Origin: Streptomyces sp. Tu6071
GTDB lineage: Bacteria; Actinomycetota; Actinomycetes; Streptomycetales; Streptomycetaceae
Direction: 5' to 3'
Assembly (NCBI RefSeq): GCF_000213055.1
Contig: NZ_CM001165.1
Coordinates: 6,441,445-6,505,444, forward strand
Length of the DNA: 64,000 nt
Shown piece after piece: positions 1 through 8,829 of this stretch. Position 1 is the first letter of the stretch. Each line of letters starts with the position of its first letter. The position numbers and the translations under genes were made by a program. The notes below the pieces were generated by a model. That model worked only from the letters and a program-made list of their open reading frames with translations. It searched no databases and was not told the origin of the DNA.

Positions 1-1
1 G

Positions 2-2692
2 ATGGCCCGGGAGGCCGAGCGGATCACGACCGCCGCCGGTTTCGGCCCGGATGCCGCCGCCGCGCTCCTCGCCCACACGGCCCGTACCGCCGCCGAGTGC
101 CTCGTCGACCCCGAGGACGACCTCGGCCTCGGCTCCGTGCGCTTCCCCGAGCCCCGCCTCGTCGGCGCGGGCTGGCGCACCGCGCAGCGCGCCCTCGCCT
201 CGCGCGCCGCCGCGGGGATGGTCCGGCGCGGCTACGACCGGGGCCCGAGGGCGCGCGCGTACTGGGAGCGGATGCACCACGAGCTGGACATCATCGGGCA
301 CCACGACTTCGCCTCGTACTTCCTCACCGTCGCCCGCGTCGTCGACGACGTGCGCGACCTCGGCATCCGCGTCGCCGCGCGCGGCTCGGGCGCGGGCTCC
401 CTCGTCAACCACCTCATCGGCATCGCGCACGCCGACCCGCTGGAGCACGGGCTGCTCATGGAGCGCTTCCTGTCCAAGCGGCGCTCCGTGCTGCCCGACA
501 TCGACATCGACGTCGAGTCCGCGCGCCGCATCGAGGTCTACCGCGCGATCCTCGGCCGCTTCGGGCCCGAGCGCGTCGCGACCGTCGCGATGCCCGAGAC
601 GTACCGCGTGCGGCACGCGATCCGCGACGTCGGCGCCGCGCTCTCGCTCGACCCCGCCGACATCGACCGCATCGCCACCGCCTTCCCGCACATCCGCGCC
701 CGCGACGCCCGCACCGCGATGGACGAGCTGCCCGAACTCGCCTCCGTCGCCGCCGAACGCGAGAAGTACGGCACCTTCTGGGAGCTGGTCGAAGGGCTCG
801 ACGCGCTCCCGCGCGGCGTCGCGATGCACCCGTGCGGAGTGCTCCTCTCGGACGCCTCGCTGCTCTCGCGCACCCCCGTCGTGCCCACGAGCGGCGAGTC
901 GCTGCCGATGGCGCAGTTCGACAAGGAGGACGTCGAGGACCTCGGACTGCTCAAGCTCGACGTGCTCGGGGTGCGGATGCAGTCCGCGATGGCGCACGCG
1001 CTCTCCGAGCTGGACCGGGCCACGGGCGAGGCCCCCGACATCGACGCGATCCCGCCCGGCGACGAGAGGACGTACCAGCTCATCCGCTCCACCGAGACCC
1101 TCGGCTGCTTCCAGATCGAGTCGCCGGGGCAGCGCGACCTCGTCGGGCGGCTCCAGCCGTCCACCTTCCACGACCTCGTCGTGGACATCTCGCTCTTCCG
1201 CCCCGGCCCCGTCGCCGCCGACATGGTGCGGCCCTTCATCGAGGCCCGGCACGGCCGCGCGCCCGTGCGCTACCCGCACCCCGACCTCGCCCCCGCCCTG
1301 GAGGACACCTACGGCGTCGTCGTCTTCCACGAGCAGGTCATCGACCTCGTGCACACCATGACCGGCTGCGGGCGCGACGAGGCCGACCGGGTGCGGCGCG
1401 GGCTCTCCGACCCCGAGTCGCAGGGCCGCATCCGCTTCTGGTTCGCGCAGCGCGCCGCCGAGCGCGGCTACGACGCCGAGACCGTCACGCGCACGTGGGA
1501 GATCGTCGAGGCATTCGGCTCGTACGGCTTCTGCAAGGCGCACGCCGTCGCCTTCGCCGTGCCCACCTACCAGTCCGCCTGGCTCAAGGCCCACCACCCG
1601 GCCGCCTTCTACGCCGGGCTGCTCACCCACGACCCCGGCATGTACCCCAAGCGGCTGCTCCTCGCGGACGCGCGACGCAGGGGCGTGCCGATCCTGCCCG
1701 TGGACGTCAACCACTCCGCCCCCGCCCATCGGATCGAACTGGTGTCCGAGGACGGGCCTCCGGCGGCCCGCTGGGGCGTCCGCCTCGGGCTCTCCGACGT
1801 GCACGGCATGAGCGAGGCCGAGGGCGAGCGGATCGCCGCCGCGCAGCCGTACACCTCGCTCCTCGACTTCTGGCAGCGCGCCCGGCCCTCGCGGCCCGTC
1901 GCCGAACGCCTCGCGCAGGTCGGCGCGCTCGACGCCTTCGGCGCCAACCGCCGCGACCTCCTCCTGCACCTCGCCGAACTCCACCGCATGGGCCGCGGCG
2001 CCGCCTCGCACGGCACCCAGCTCCCGCTCTCCGGCGGCCGTCGCACCGCGCCCGCCGGGCTCCCCGACCTCGACGAGACCGAACGGCTCAGCGCCGAACT
2101 CGGTGTCCTCGGCATGGACGCGTCCCGCCATCTCATGGGCGACCACCAGGAGTTCCTGTGCGAACTCGGCGTCGTCTCCGCGCGCCGCCTGCGCGAGGCC
2201 CCGCACGGCGCGACCGTCCTCGTCGCCGGCGCCAAGGCCGCGACCCAGACCCCGCCCATCCGCTCCGGCAAACGCGTCGTCTTCACGACCCTCGACGACG
2301 GCACCGGACTCGTCGACCTCGCCTTCTTCGACGACTCGCACGAGCGCTGCGCCCACACCGTCTTCCACTCCTGGCTGCTCCTCGTGCGCGGCACCGTGCA
2401 GCGGCGCGGGCCGCGCAGCCTCAGCGTCGTCGGCACCGTCGCCTGGAACCTCGCCGAACTCCTCGACCTGCGCGCCGAGGGCGGCCTCGAAGCGGTCTCG
2501 GCGAAGCTCGCCGAACCGCTGGAGGAACAGCCGCACGAGCCCGCCTCGGCCGCCCGCCGCATCACCCTCCCCACCGGCTTCGAGCTCAACCCCTGGGCCG
2601 ACCTCAAACCGGCGGGCGCGGACACGGCGGCGACGGGCCGCGGAATCGCGCGGGCGAAGCTGTGGCACCAGAGCCAGGGGAGCGCGGGATGA
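2..2692 (+). CDS. dnaE2: Error-prone DNA polymerase DnaE2/ImuC, 5' partial
   Basis: C-family DNA polymerase alpha subunit of the damage-inducible mutasome, which copies past lesions together with ImuB. The reading frame is open to the left edge, so the N-terminal PHP region is missing and the first ATG shown is internal. The polymerase palm is visible: PDIDID at residues 165-170 of the visible part and LKLD with its Asp at about 320 supply the three catalytic aspartates, so it should be active. The finger and thumb region follows (FRPGPV, FHEQV, the GSYGF motif), then a C-terminal OB-fold-like segment (about 730-830). It overlaps the next gene by the ATGA at 2689-2692, indicating translational coupling. 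DnaE2 rather than replicative DnaE1 is inferred from the Y-family neighbour. Confidence 0.93.
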   Translation: MAREAERITTAAGFGPDAAAALLAHTARTAAECLVDPEDDLGLGSVRFPEPRLVGAGWRTAQRALASRAAAGMVRRGYDRGPRARAYWERMHHELDIIGHHDFASYFLTVARVVDDVRDLGIRVAARGSGAGSLVNHLIGIAHADPLEHGLLMERFLSKRRSVLPDIDIDVESARRIEVYRAILGRFGPERVATVAMPETYRVRHAIRDVGAALSLDPADIDRIATAFPHIRARDARTAMDELPELASVAAEREKYGTFWELVEGLDALPRGVAMHPCGVLLSDASLLSRTPVVPTSGESLPMAQFDKEDVEDLGLLKLDVLGVRMQSAMAHALSELDRATGEAPDIDAIPPGDERTYQLIRSTETLGCFQIESPGQRDLVGRLQPSTFHDLVVDISLFRPGPVAADMVRPFIEARHGRAPVRYPHPDLAPALEDTYGVVVFHEQVIDLVHTMTGCGRDEADRVRRGLSDPESQGRIRFWFAQRAAERGYDAETVTRTWEIVEAFGSYGFCKAHAVAFAVPTYQSAWLKAHHPAAFYAGLLTHDPGMYPKRLLLADARRRGVPILPVDVNHSAPAHRIELVSEDGPPAARWGVRLGLSDVHGMSEAEGERIAAAQPYTSLLDFWQRARPSRPVAERLAQVGALDAFGANRRDLLLHLAELHRMGRGAASHGTQLPLSGGRRTAPAGLPDLDETERLSAELGVLGMDASRHLMGDHQEFLCELGVVSARRLREAPHGATVLVAGAKAATQTPPIRSGKRVVFTTLDDGTGLVDLAFFDDSHERCAHTVFHSWLLLVRGTVQRRGPRSLSVVGTVAWNLAELLDLRAEGGLEAVSAKLAEPLEEQPHEPASAARRITLPTGFELNPWADLKPAGADTAATGRGIARAKLWHQSQGSAG

Positions 2693-3831
2693 GCGGCCCG
2701 GTGCGGTACGGGGAGGGCGCGGGCCCGTACGAAGAGGGCGCGACCGGTGGCGCGGGTTCGTACCAGGAGGGCGCGACCGGAGGCGCGGGCCTGCACGGGG
2801 AGGACGCGGCCGGTGGCGCGGAAGGCGTGGCCGGGGGGTCGGGGGACGGTCCCGGTGCCGGTGTCCTCTGCGTGCGCTTCCGGCTCTCGCGCGAGCCCGA
2901 CGCGCCCGACCTGCTGCCCGCGCTGCTCGCCACCGCCGAAGGGCTCACCCCGCTCGTCCAGGCGCTCCCGCCCGACACCGCGCTCGCCGACGTGCGCGGC
3001 GCGCGCCGCTACTTCGGGCGCGACGTCGCCGAACTCGCCGCGCTCGTACGGGTGCGGACCCTCGCCCTGCACGGTGTCGTGTGCGCGATCGGCGTGGGCC
3101 CGACCCCGCTCATCGCCCGCATGGCCGCGCGCGAGGCCCGCTTCGGCACGACCGTCACCGTCACCGAGGACGGGCTCGCCGAGTACCTCGACCGCAAGCC
3201 CGTCATCGCGCTGCCGGGCGTGGGCCCCGCCACCGCCCGTACGCTCTGCTCCTACGGACTCGACTCCGCCGGACGCGTCGCCGCCGCCCCGCTCGGCACC
3301 CTCCAGCGCATCCTCGGCGCCCGCGCCGGACGCGAACTGCGCGCCCGCGCGCACGGTATCGACCCCACGCCCGTCACCCCCGACGCGCTCTCCCGCGCCC
3401 TCTCCGCGCACCGCGCCTTCGACCGCGACGAACTCGACCGCGACCGCCGGCGCCGCGCCCTGCTCTCGCTCACCGAGGAACTCGGCGCCCGGCTGCGGGC
3501 CGAGGAACAGGTGTGCGCGAGCCTCCAGCTCACCGTCCGCTACGCCGACCGCTCCACCACCGTGCGTTCCCGCGCCCTGCCCGAGCCCACCGCCCACACC
3601 CGGGCGCTCACCGCCGCCGCGTACGGCCTGCACGAGGCGCTCGGCCTGCAACGCGCCCGGGTACGGGGGCTCGTGCTGCGCGCCGAGGGCCTGCGGCCCG
3701 CCGCCGGGGCGGCCCACCAGCTCAGCCTGGACCCCGAGGACGACAAGGCGCACCGCCTGGAGGCGGCGGCCGACCGCGCGCGGCGCCGCTTCGGCGCCGG
3801 AGCGGTGGTGCCGGGGACGCTGGCGGCCTGA
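2689..3831 (+). CDS. imuB: ImuB-like inactive Y-family polymerase homologue
   Basis: A 380-residue Y-family (DinB/UmuC) homologue directly coupled to dnaE2. Residues 59-340 align by eye with the Pol IV palm, the helix-hairpin-helix thumb (ALPGVGPATA at 174-183) and the little finger. The catalytic acidic residues are not kept. The region-I DMD becomes VRF (62-64) and the SIDE motif becomes PPDT (about 94-97), as known for ImuB, which acts as an adaptor. QLSLD at 344-348 resembles a beta-clamp binding motif. Residues 1-55 are a Gly/Glu/Ala-rich tail with three imperfect EGATGGAG-type repeats, which is odd for the family. The predicted role is to recruit DnaE2 to the clamp at lesions. Naming relies on the context and the missing catalytic residues. 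Confidence 0.82.
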   Translation: MSGPVRYGEGAGPYEEGATGGAGSYQEGATGGAGLHGEDAAGGAEGVAGGSGDGPGAGVLCVRFRLSREPDAPDLLPALLATAEGLTPLVQALPPDTALADVRGARRYFGRDVAELAALVRVRTLALHGVVCAIGVGPTPLIARMAAREARFGTTVTVTEDGLAEYLDRKPVIALPGVGPATARTLCSYGLDSAGRVAAAPLGTLQRILGARAGRELRARAHGIDPTPVTPDALSRALSAHRAFDRDELDRDRRRRALLSLTEELGARLRAEEQVCASLQLTVRYADRSTTVRSRALPEPTAHTRALTAAAYGLHEALGLQRARVRGLVLRAEGLRPAAGAAHQLSLDPEDDKAHRLEAAADRARRRFGAGAVVPGTLAA

Positions 3832-3850
3832 GAGGCCCACGCCGGTAAGG

Positions 3851-3887
3851 GTCCGCCCGCCTTCCCACGAGCCGACAGCGGGCGGGG
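3851..3887. terminator. Possible hairpin terminator between convergent genes
   Basis: Arms CCGCCCGC (3853-3860) and GCGGGCGG (3878-3885) with a 17-nt loop lie between the ends of imuB and the convergent TetR gene. There is no T-run, as usual in Streptomyces. Confidence 0.4.
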
Positions 3888-3943
3888 GCCGTGGCCCGCC
3901 GCCTTCTCGCCCCGTGATCCCGCCGCCCCCGTTCCCCGCCCCG

Positions 3944-4597
3944 TCACTTCATCAGCGACTCCACCTCCGCCGCGTACAGCACCGCCGGGTCGAAGCCCAT
4001 GCCGTGGAAGCCGCCCGCGAGTTCGAGCGAGAGGACTCCGTGCAGGCGGGTCCAGACGGTGAGGGCGCGCAGGCGGGCGGCCGGGCTCGCGGGGTGGCCC
4101 CTGGTCCACTCGCCGTGCTCGGCGAAGTACCCCTCCGCCGGGGGCACGACGCCCGGGGGCTGGGTGTCCGGCCCGTCCTGTGCCGCGCACACGTCGAGGA
4201 GCACCGTCATGATCTCCGAGGCCGTGAGCGCCGTGTCCTCGGGCGCGTGGTAGCCGGGCAGCGGGGTGCCGTAGACGAGGAAGTACCGCTGCGGGTCGGC
4301 GAGTGCCCAGGCGCGCAGGGTCCCCGCGAGGCCGGGGAGGTCGGTGCCCTCGGCCGCGCGGGCCAGGAAGGCGTCGGCGAGGCTGCGGTAGGCGTCCCTC
4401 ACGAGGTCGGTGATCAGGTCGTCGCGGCTGGCGAAGTACCGGTAGAGGGCGGGGCCGCTCATGCCGATCCGCTTCGCGATCGCGTTGAGCGACAGCGCGC
4501 TCGCCCCCGCCGTCGCTATCTGCTCCCAGGCGTGGCGCTTGATGTCCTCGCGCACCTGGGCGCGGTACCGCTCGCGGGACGTCCTCGGCTCGCTCAC
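3944..4597 (-). CDS. TetR/AcrR family transcriptional regulator
   Basis: A 217-residue one-component repressor. The N-terminal HTH is clear: IKRHAWEQIATAGASALSLN, then IAKRIGMSGPALYRYFASRD. The C-terminal ligand domain ends in a WTRLHGVLSLELAG helix of the TetR_C_33-like type. I chose the GTG at 4597 because GGAGAGGAAG sits just upstream; an ATG at 4639 would put the start inside the probable operator. It is divergent from the oxidoreductase at 4718 and shares the palindrome at 4626-4657 with it, so autoregulation and control of that gene are likely. Ligand unknown. Confidence 0.9.
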   Translation of the reverse strand: MSEPRTSRERYRAQVREDIKRHAWEQIATAGASALSLNAIAKRIGMSGPALYRYFASRDDLITDLVRDAYRSLADAFLARAAEGTDLPGLAGTLRAWALADPQRYFLVYGTPLPGYHAPEDTALTASEIMTVLLDVCAAQDGPDTQPPGVVPPAEGYFAEHGEWTRGHPASPAARLRALTVWTRLHGVLSLELAGGFHGMGFDPAVLYAAEVESLMK

Positions 4598-4625
4598 ACG
4601 CGCTTCCTCTCCTCGGCTCGTTTCG

Positions 4626-4657
4626 TTAGAGACTATCACTGCCGTTATTGACTCTCA
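4626..4657. promoter_or_regulatory. Probable TetR operator
   Basis: An imperfect inverted repeat, TTAGAGACTAT at 4626-4636 and ATTGACTCTCA at 4647-4657 (8 of 11 positions pair). It lies in an AT-rich divergent promoter region between the TetR gene and the oxidoreductase. Binding is inferred. Confidence 0.6.
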
Positions 4658-4717
4658 CGCCAAGGATGAGTTACAACTTCTCACGAAAGCGAGAGCATCT
4701 ATGGATCGGGGAGCGTC

Positions 4718-5749
4718 ATGAGTGAGCGCGCACGTCTTGTCGAGGTCGTCCTGCCGGGCGTCGTGGAGCCGGAGGGCCTCCAGGTACGGGAGGCGGAGGC
4801 GCCCGTGCCCGGCGAGGGCGAGGTGGTGCTCGCGATGGAGGCGAGCGGGGTCTCCTTCGCCGAGCAGCAGATGCGGCGCGGCCGGTACTTCGACCAGCCG
4901 CCGTTCCCCTTCGTGCCGGGGTACGACGTCGTGGGCCGCGTCCACGAGGCGGGGCCGGGCGTCGACCCGGGGCTCGTGGGGCGGCGGGTGGCCGCGCTGC
5001 TCAAGGTGGGCGGCTGGGCGAGCCGCGTACGGGTCGCCGCCGCCGACCTCGTACCGGTGCCCGAGGGCGTGAGCGCCGAGGAGGCCGAGACCGTCGTCGT
5101 CAACGGCATCACCGCCTGGCAGATGCTCCACCGCAAGGCCAAGGTGCGCGCCGGGCAGACCGTCCTCGTGCACGGCGCGAGCGGCGGCGTCGGCTCCGTC
5201 CTCGTCCAGCTCGCACGCGCCGCGGGCGTCGAGGTCATCGGCACCGCGTCGGCCCGCCACCACGAGGCGCTGCGCGCGCTCGGCGTCACGCCGGTCGACT
5301 ACCACGACGGCGAAGTGGCCGCGCGGGTGCGGGAGCTGGCGCCCGAGGGTGTCGCGGCCGTCTTCGACCACGTCGGAGGGCCCGGGATCGTCGACTCCTG
5401 GCGGCTGCTCGCGCGCGGCGGCACGCTCGTCGCGTACGGGACCGCGTCGACGCGGGACGACACGGGCTCGCGGCACTGGCCGGTGATCAAGCTCTTCGCG
5501 CGCCTCGGTCTGTGGCAGGTGCTGCCCAACGGCCGCGGCGCCGGTTTCTACAACATCTGGGCCGGCTCGCGGAACAAGGCACGCTTCCGCGCCCACCTGC
5601 GCGCCGACCTCACGGCGGTCCTCACCGCGCTCGCACGCGGCGAGATCACCGCCCGCGTCGCCGGGACCTTCCCGCTCGCGAGGACCGCCGAGGCGATGCG
5701 CCTCGCGGAGTCGGGCACGGTGAGCGGCAAGATCGTCCTGACACCGTGA
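4718..5749 (+). CDS. Zinc-independent MDR-type quinone/NADPH oxidoreductase
   Basis: A 343-residue medium-chain dehydrogenase/reductase of the quinone-oxidoreductase branch, expected to reduce quinones or enones with NADPH in the cytoplasm. The GroES-like N-terminal domain holds EVVLAMEASGVSFAEQQM and FPFVPGYDVVGRV. The Rossmann domain carries VLVHGASGGVGSVLVQLA (about residues 149-166). No zinc-ligand Cys/His set is present, which separates it from alcohol dehydrogenases. It is divergent from a TetR gene and probably repressed by it. Such TetR-MDR pairs often answer electrophilic or quinone stress, but the substrate here is unknown. Confidence 0.88.
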   Translation: MSERARLVEVVLPGVVEPEGLQVREAEAPVPGEGEVVLAMEASGVSFAEQQMRRGRYFDQPPFPFVPGYDVVGRVHEAGPGVDPGLVGRRVAALLKVGGWASRVRVAAADLVPVPEGVSAEEAETVVVNGITAWQMLHRKAKVRAGQTVLVHGASGGVGSVLVQLARAAGVEVIGTASARHHEALRALGVTPVDYHDGEVAARVRELAPEGVAAVFDHVGGPGIVDSWRLLARGGTLVAYGTASTRDDTGSRHWPVIKLFARLGLWQVLPNGRGAGFYNIWAGSRNKARFRAHLRADLTAVLTALARGEITARVAGTFPLARTAEAMRLAESGTVSGKIVLTP

Positions 5750-5758
5750 GGCCGGGGA

Positions 5759-5808
5759 GGGCAGGCGCACCGGAGAGCCACCCCCGGCACGCCCCGGCAC
5801 GCCTGCCC
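5759..5808. terminator. Hairpin terminator between convergent genes
   Basis: Perfect arms GGGCAGGCG (5759-5767) and CGCCTGCCC (5800-5808), placed between the stop of the oxidoreductase and the stop of the transporter binding protein. Can serve both strands. Confidence 0.5.
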
Positions 5809-5832
5809 CGGGGCGGACGTCCCCCGCACCCC

Positions 5833-6837
5833 TCACCCCGCGTCGGCGACCTCCCGCAGGTACCCGCCGAGCCGCTCGATCGCCGAGGGGTTGCGCGGGC
5901 TCTCCACCAGGTCCGCGTAGTCCAGCACGTACACGCGCTTGTTCTTGATCGCGGACACGTTCCGCAGCGGCGGGTACGACAGCAGGAAGTCCCGCTTCTT
6001 CCTCGCGCTCGTCGCCCCGTAGTCGTTGACGACGATGACGTCCGGGTTCCGCTTCACGACCGTCTCCCAGCCGACCGTCGTCCACGAGTCCTTGAGGTCG
6101 TGCAGGATGTTGACGCCCCCGGCCTCGCTGATGATCTGCTCGGGCGCCGCGTACCTGCCCGAGGTGAAGGGCTGGTCCTGGCCGCTGTCGTAGAGGAAGA
6201 CCGAGGGCCGCTTCGCGGGGGCCTTCGCGCGCACGGCCGCGACCTTCGCCTTGTACTCCCTGATCAGCTTCGTGGCCCGCGCCTCGACGCCGAAGATCTT
6301 CCCGAGGTTGTCCAGATCGGTGTAGAGCGCGTCGAGCGGCGGCATGATGCCGCGCGAGGTGCCGGTGCGGGCGTTGCGGCAGGACTCGGTGAGCAGGTAC
6401 GTGCCGATGCCGGCCTTGTGCAGCTCGTCGGGGGTCAGCGCGTTCTCGTTGAAGCCGTAGTTCCAGCCCGCGAAGACGAGGTCGGCGTGCGCGGCGAGCG
6501 CGTTCTCCTTGGTGACGCGGTCCTTCGATATCCACTTCACCTTGTTGTACGCGTCCTTGTACGGCACGCCCGTCAACGAGCCCTTGTCGTCCGGCATGGC
6601 GTACCCGGCCATGCGGTCCTCCAGACCGAGCGCGAACATCAGCTCGGTGATGCCGATGTCGTTGGTCACGACGCGCTCGGGCCGCTTGTCGTACGTGACC
6701 TTCTCGCCGCAGTTGGTGACGGTCACCGCCTCCGCCTTCGCGGCCTTCCCGTCGTCGTGCTCGACCTTCGCGCCGCAGCCGGTCAGCGTGACGGCGGCGG
6801 CGAGGCCGAGCGAGGCGGTGGTGAGGAGCTTGCGCAC
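5833..6837 (-). CDS. Cobalamin-type ABC transporter substrate-binding lipoprotein
   Basis: A 334-residue class-III (BtuF/FhuD/FepB) periplasmic-binding lipoprotein anchored outside the membrane. The signal peptide ends in a lipobox LTGC with Cys21. The binding fold shows RPERVVTNDIGITELMFALG, then DLVFAGWNYG, and a C-terminal RVYVLDYADLV segment. It is the last gene of a permease-ATPase-binding protein operon on the minus strand, 20 bp after the ATPase. On its own it would be called an iron-siderophore binder. The cobalamin riboswitch at the head of the operon points to vitamin B12 or another corrinoid instead. Substrate assignment is inference from the riboswitch. Confidence 0.85.
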   Translation of the reverse strand: MRKLLTTASLGLAAAVTLTGCGAKVEHDDGKAAKAEAVTVTNCGEKVTYDKRPERVVTNDIGITELMFALGLEDRMAGYAMPDDKGSLTGVPYKDAYNKVKWISKDRVTKENALAAHADLVFAGWNYGFNENALTPDELHKAGIGTYLLTESCRNARTGTSRGIMPPLDALYTDLDNLGKIFGVEARATKLIREYKAKVAAVRAKAPAKRPSVFLYDSGQDQPFTSGRYAAPEQIISEAGGVNILHDLKDSWTTVGWETVVKRNPDVIVVNDYGATSARKKRDFLLSYPPLRNVSAIKNKRVYVLDYADLVESPRNPSAIERLGGYLREVADAG

Positions 6838-6857
6838 GGGAGAACCCTCCGGGGTCT

Positions 6858-7619
6858 TCAGGGAGTCAGGGGGTCGAACAGGAACTGGGTCGCACCCGTC
6901 TCCGGGTGGCGCACGCGATGCGCCCGTACGCCGAAGACCTCCGCGAGCAGCGCGGCGGAGAGCACCTCGTCGGGCGGGCCCGAGGCGACGACGCGCCCCC
7001 GGTGCAGGACGTGCAGGAGGTCGCAGTGCGCGGCGGCGAGATTGAGGTCGTGCAGCGCGGCGAGCACGGTCGGGCCGCTCGCGCGGACCCGGCGCAGGAC
7101 ATCGAGCTGGTGGGCGATGTCGAGGTGGTTCGTGGGCTCGTCGAGGACGAGGACGCGCGGCTCCTGGGCGAGCGCGCGGGCGATGAGCACGCGCTGCTTC
7201 TCACCGCCCGACAGCGACTGGAAGCCGCGCGCGGCGAGGTGCGCGACGCCCGCGTCCGCGAGCGCCCGCGCGCAGATCTCCCGGTCGCGCGCGGCGGAGC
7301 GCTCGCGGTGCGGGAGCCGCCCCATCGCGACGACCTCGGCGGCGGTGAAGTCGAAGTCGGCGGCCGTCTCCTGCGGCAGTGCGGCGAGCAGCCGCGCGGC
7401 GGCCCGGGGCGCGAGGCGGTGCACGTCCTCGCCCCCGACCCGTACGACCCCCGCGTCGGGGCGCCGCGCCCGGTACACGCACCGCAGCAGCGTCGACTTG
7501 CCGCTCCCGTTCGGCCCGACGAGCCCCACGAAGGCCCCGGCGGGCGCGTCGAGCACGACCGCGTCGACGAGCCGCGCGCCCGCCGCTTCGACCGAGACGC
7601 CTTCGATGTCGAGCCGCAT
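6858..7619 (-). CDS. Cobalamin-type ABC transporter ATP-binding protein
   Basis: A 253-residue BtuD/FecE-type ATPase that energises the permease encoded upstream. Walker A is GPNGSGKST (about residues 35-43), the signature is LSGGEKQR, Walker B is VLVLDEPTNHLD and the switch His is in AALHDLN. All catalytic elements are intact. The start is an ATG preceded by GGAGGAAGTGAC. It sits 60 bp after the permease stop and 20 bp before the binding protein, so it is an operon member under the riboswitch. Confidence 0.92.
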   Translation of the reverse strand: MRLDIEGVSVEAAGARLVDAVVLDAPAGAFVGLVGPNGSGKSTLLRCVYRARRPDAGVVRVGGEDVHRLAPRAAARLLAALPQETAADFDFTAAEVVAMGRLPHRERSAARDREICARALADAGVAHLAARGFQSLSGGEKQRVLIARALAQEPRVLVLDEPTNHLDIAHQLDVLRRVRASGPTVLAALHDLNLAAAHCDLLHVLHRGRVVASGPPDEVLSAALLAEVFGVRAHRVRHPETGATQFLFDPLTP

Positions 7620-7679
7620 GTCACTTCCTCCGGACGGTCTTGAATACGGGGTACGGGGCCGGCCTCGGGCTCTCCGCGC

Positions 7680-8750
7680 TCAGCGTCCCGCGAGCGCGTG
7701 CCCGCCGCGCCGCATGAGCAGCAGGAAGGCGGGCACCCCGAGCGCCGCCGTGACGACCCCGACGGGCAGTTCGGTGGGCGCGAGCAGCAGGCGCGAGAGC
7801 AGGTCGGCCCACACGAGGAGCACGGCCCCGGCGAGCGGCGCGACCGCGAGGACCCGCGCGTGGGAGGCCCCGACGAGCATCCGTACGAGGTGCGGCACCA
7901 TGAGCCCGACGAAACCGATCGCCCCGCTCACCGCGACGACGGTCCCCGTCACCGCCGCCGTCACGACGAAGAGTTCGCGCCGCAGCCGGTCGGGCGGCAC
8001 GCCGAGCGCCGCCGCCGTCTCGTCGCCCATCGCGAGCGCGTCGAGCGCCCCCGCCCGCACCCCGAGCCACACGAGACCCGCGAGCACCGTCGCGGCGACG
8101 AGCGGCACCTTCGGCCACGTCGCCCCGCCGAGGCTCCCGAGCAGCCACATCATCGCCGAGCGCGCCGCCTCGCCCCGCTCCGCGCCGAAGACCATGACCG
8201 TCGTGACCGCCTGGAAGCCGTACGCGAGCGCGGTCCCCGTCAGGACGAGCCGCAGCGGGCTGAGCCCGAGCGCGGAGCGGGCCACCGCGTAGACGAGGGC
8301 GGTCGCCGCGAGCGCGGAGACGAAGGCCGAGAAGGACAGCGCCCACACGCCGAGGCCCGCGAGCGCGCCGAAGAGGATGACGGCGTTGGCGCCCACGGCG
8401 GCGCCCGAGGAGATGCCGAGCACGAAGGGGTCGGCGAGCGCGTTCCGTACGAGCGCCTGCACCGCGACCCCGACGGCGGCGAGCCCCGCGCCGACCACGG
8501 CCGCGAGCACGACGCGCGGGAAGCGGATCTCCCACACGATCGTGTAGGCCCCCGCGTCGTCCGCGCCGACGCTCCCGCCGCTCAGCCCGGCCCACAGCAG
8601 CCGCAGCACCCGCCCCCAGCCGATCCCCGTCGCACCGAGCGCGACCCCGCACACGAGCGAGGCGAGCAGCACGAGCGCGAGCCCGAGGAGCAGCGGGGGC
8701 ACGGGTATGCGGCGGGTGCCCTCGGCTCGGGGCGCGGTGGTGAGGGACAT
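7680..8750 (-). CDS. Cobalamin-type ABC transporter permease (FecCD family)
   Basis: A 356-residue polytopic permease of the BtuC/FecCD family with about nine to ten membrane helices. Typical motifs are present: VVLAAVVGAGLAAVGVAVQA, RNALADPFVLGISSGAA, GFVGLMVPHLVRMLVG and ELPVGVVTAALGVPAFLLLM. The first gene of the three-gene transporter operon. I chose the ATG at 8750 because an earlier in-frame ATG lies inside the riboswitch and would add a non-membrane Arg/Pro-rich stretch. A GGAGGAT lies about 14 nt upstream, next to the expression-platform hairpin, so translation is probably controlled by the leader. Confidence 0.92.
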   Translation of the reverse strand: MSLTTAPRAEGTRRIPVPPLLLGLALVLLASLVCGVALGATGIGWGRVLRLLWAGLSGGSVGADDAGAYTIVWEIRFPRVVLAAVVGAGLAAVGVAVQALVRNALADPFVLGISSGAAVGANAVILFGALAGLGVWALSFSAFVSALAATALVYAVARSALGLSPLRLVLTGTALAYGFQAVTTVMVFGAERGEAARSAMMWLLGSLGGATWPKVPLVAATVLAGLVWLGVRAGALDALAMGDETAAALGVPPDRLRRELFVVTAAVTGTVVAVSGAIGFVGLMVPHLVRMLVGASHARVLAVAPLAGAVLLVWADLLSRLLLAPTELPVGVVTAALGVPAFLLLMRRGGHALAGR

Positions 8751-8778
8751 GACGGGCGCGCATCCTCCGGGAGGGCGG

Positions 8779-8808
8779 CCACCGGCGGAACGCGCAGGGC
8801 GCCGGTGG
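8779..8808 (-). promoter_or_regulatory. Hairpin of the riboswitch expression platform
   Basis: On the minus strand, perfect arms CCACCGGCG and CGCCGGTGG lie just before the GGAGGAT ribosome site of the permease gene. It probably forms or sequesters the regulatory stem of the cobalamin leader. Confidence 0.45.
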
Positions 8809-8829
8809 GGCCCGGAGGGGCTTCGTGGC

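Noticed and set aside
97..2688. Long open frame in the third reading frame running through dnaE2 into imuB
   Set aside because: Its translation is Arg/Pro/His-rich without domains; only the part from 2689 onward is a real protein. It is a shadow of dnaE2.
1609..3840. 743-codon open frame on the minus strand opposite dnaE2/imuB
   Set aside because: Low-complexity Ala/Gly/Arg product with no family features; a usual artefact of GC-rich codons.
4655..6535. 626-codon minus-strand frame across the oxidoreductase and binding-protein genes
   Set aside because: Product is Arg/His/Pro-rich without motifs and overlaps two well-supported genes.
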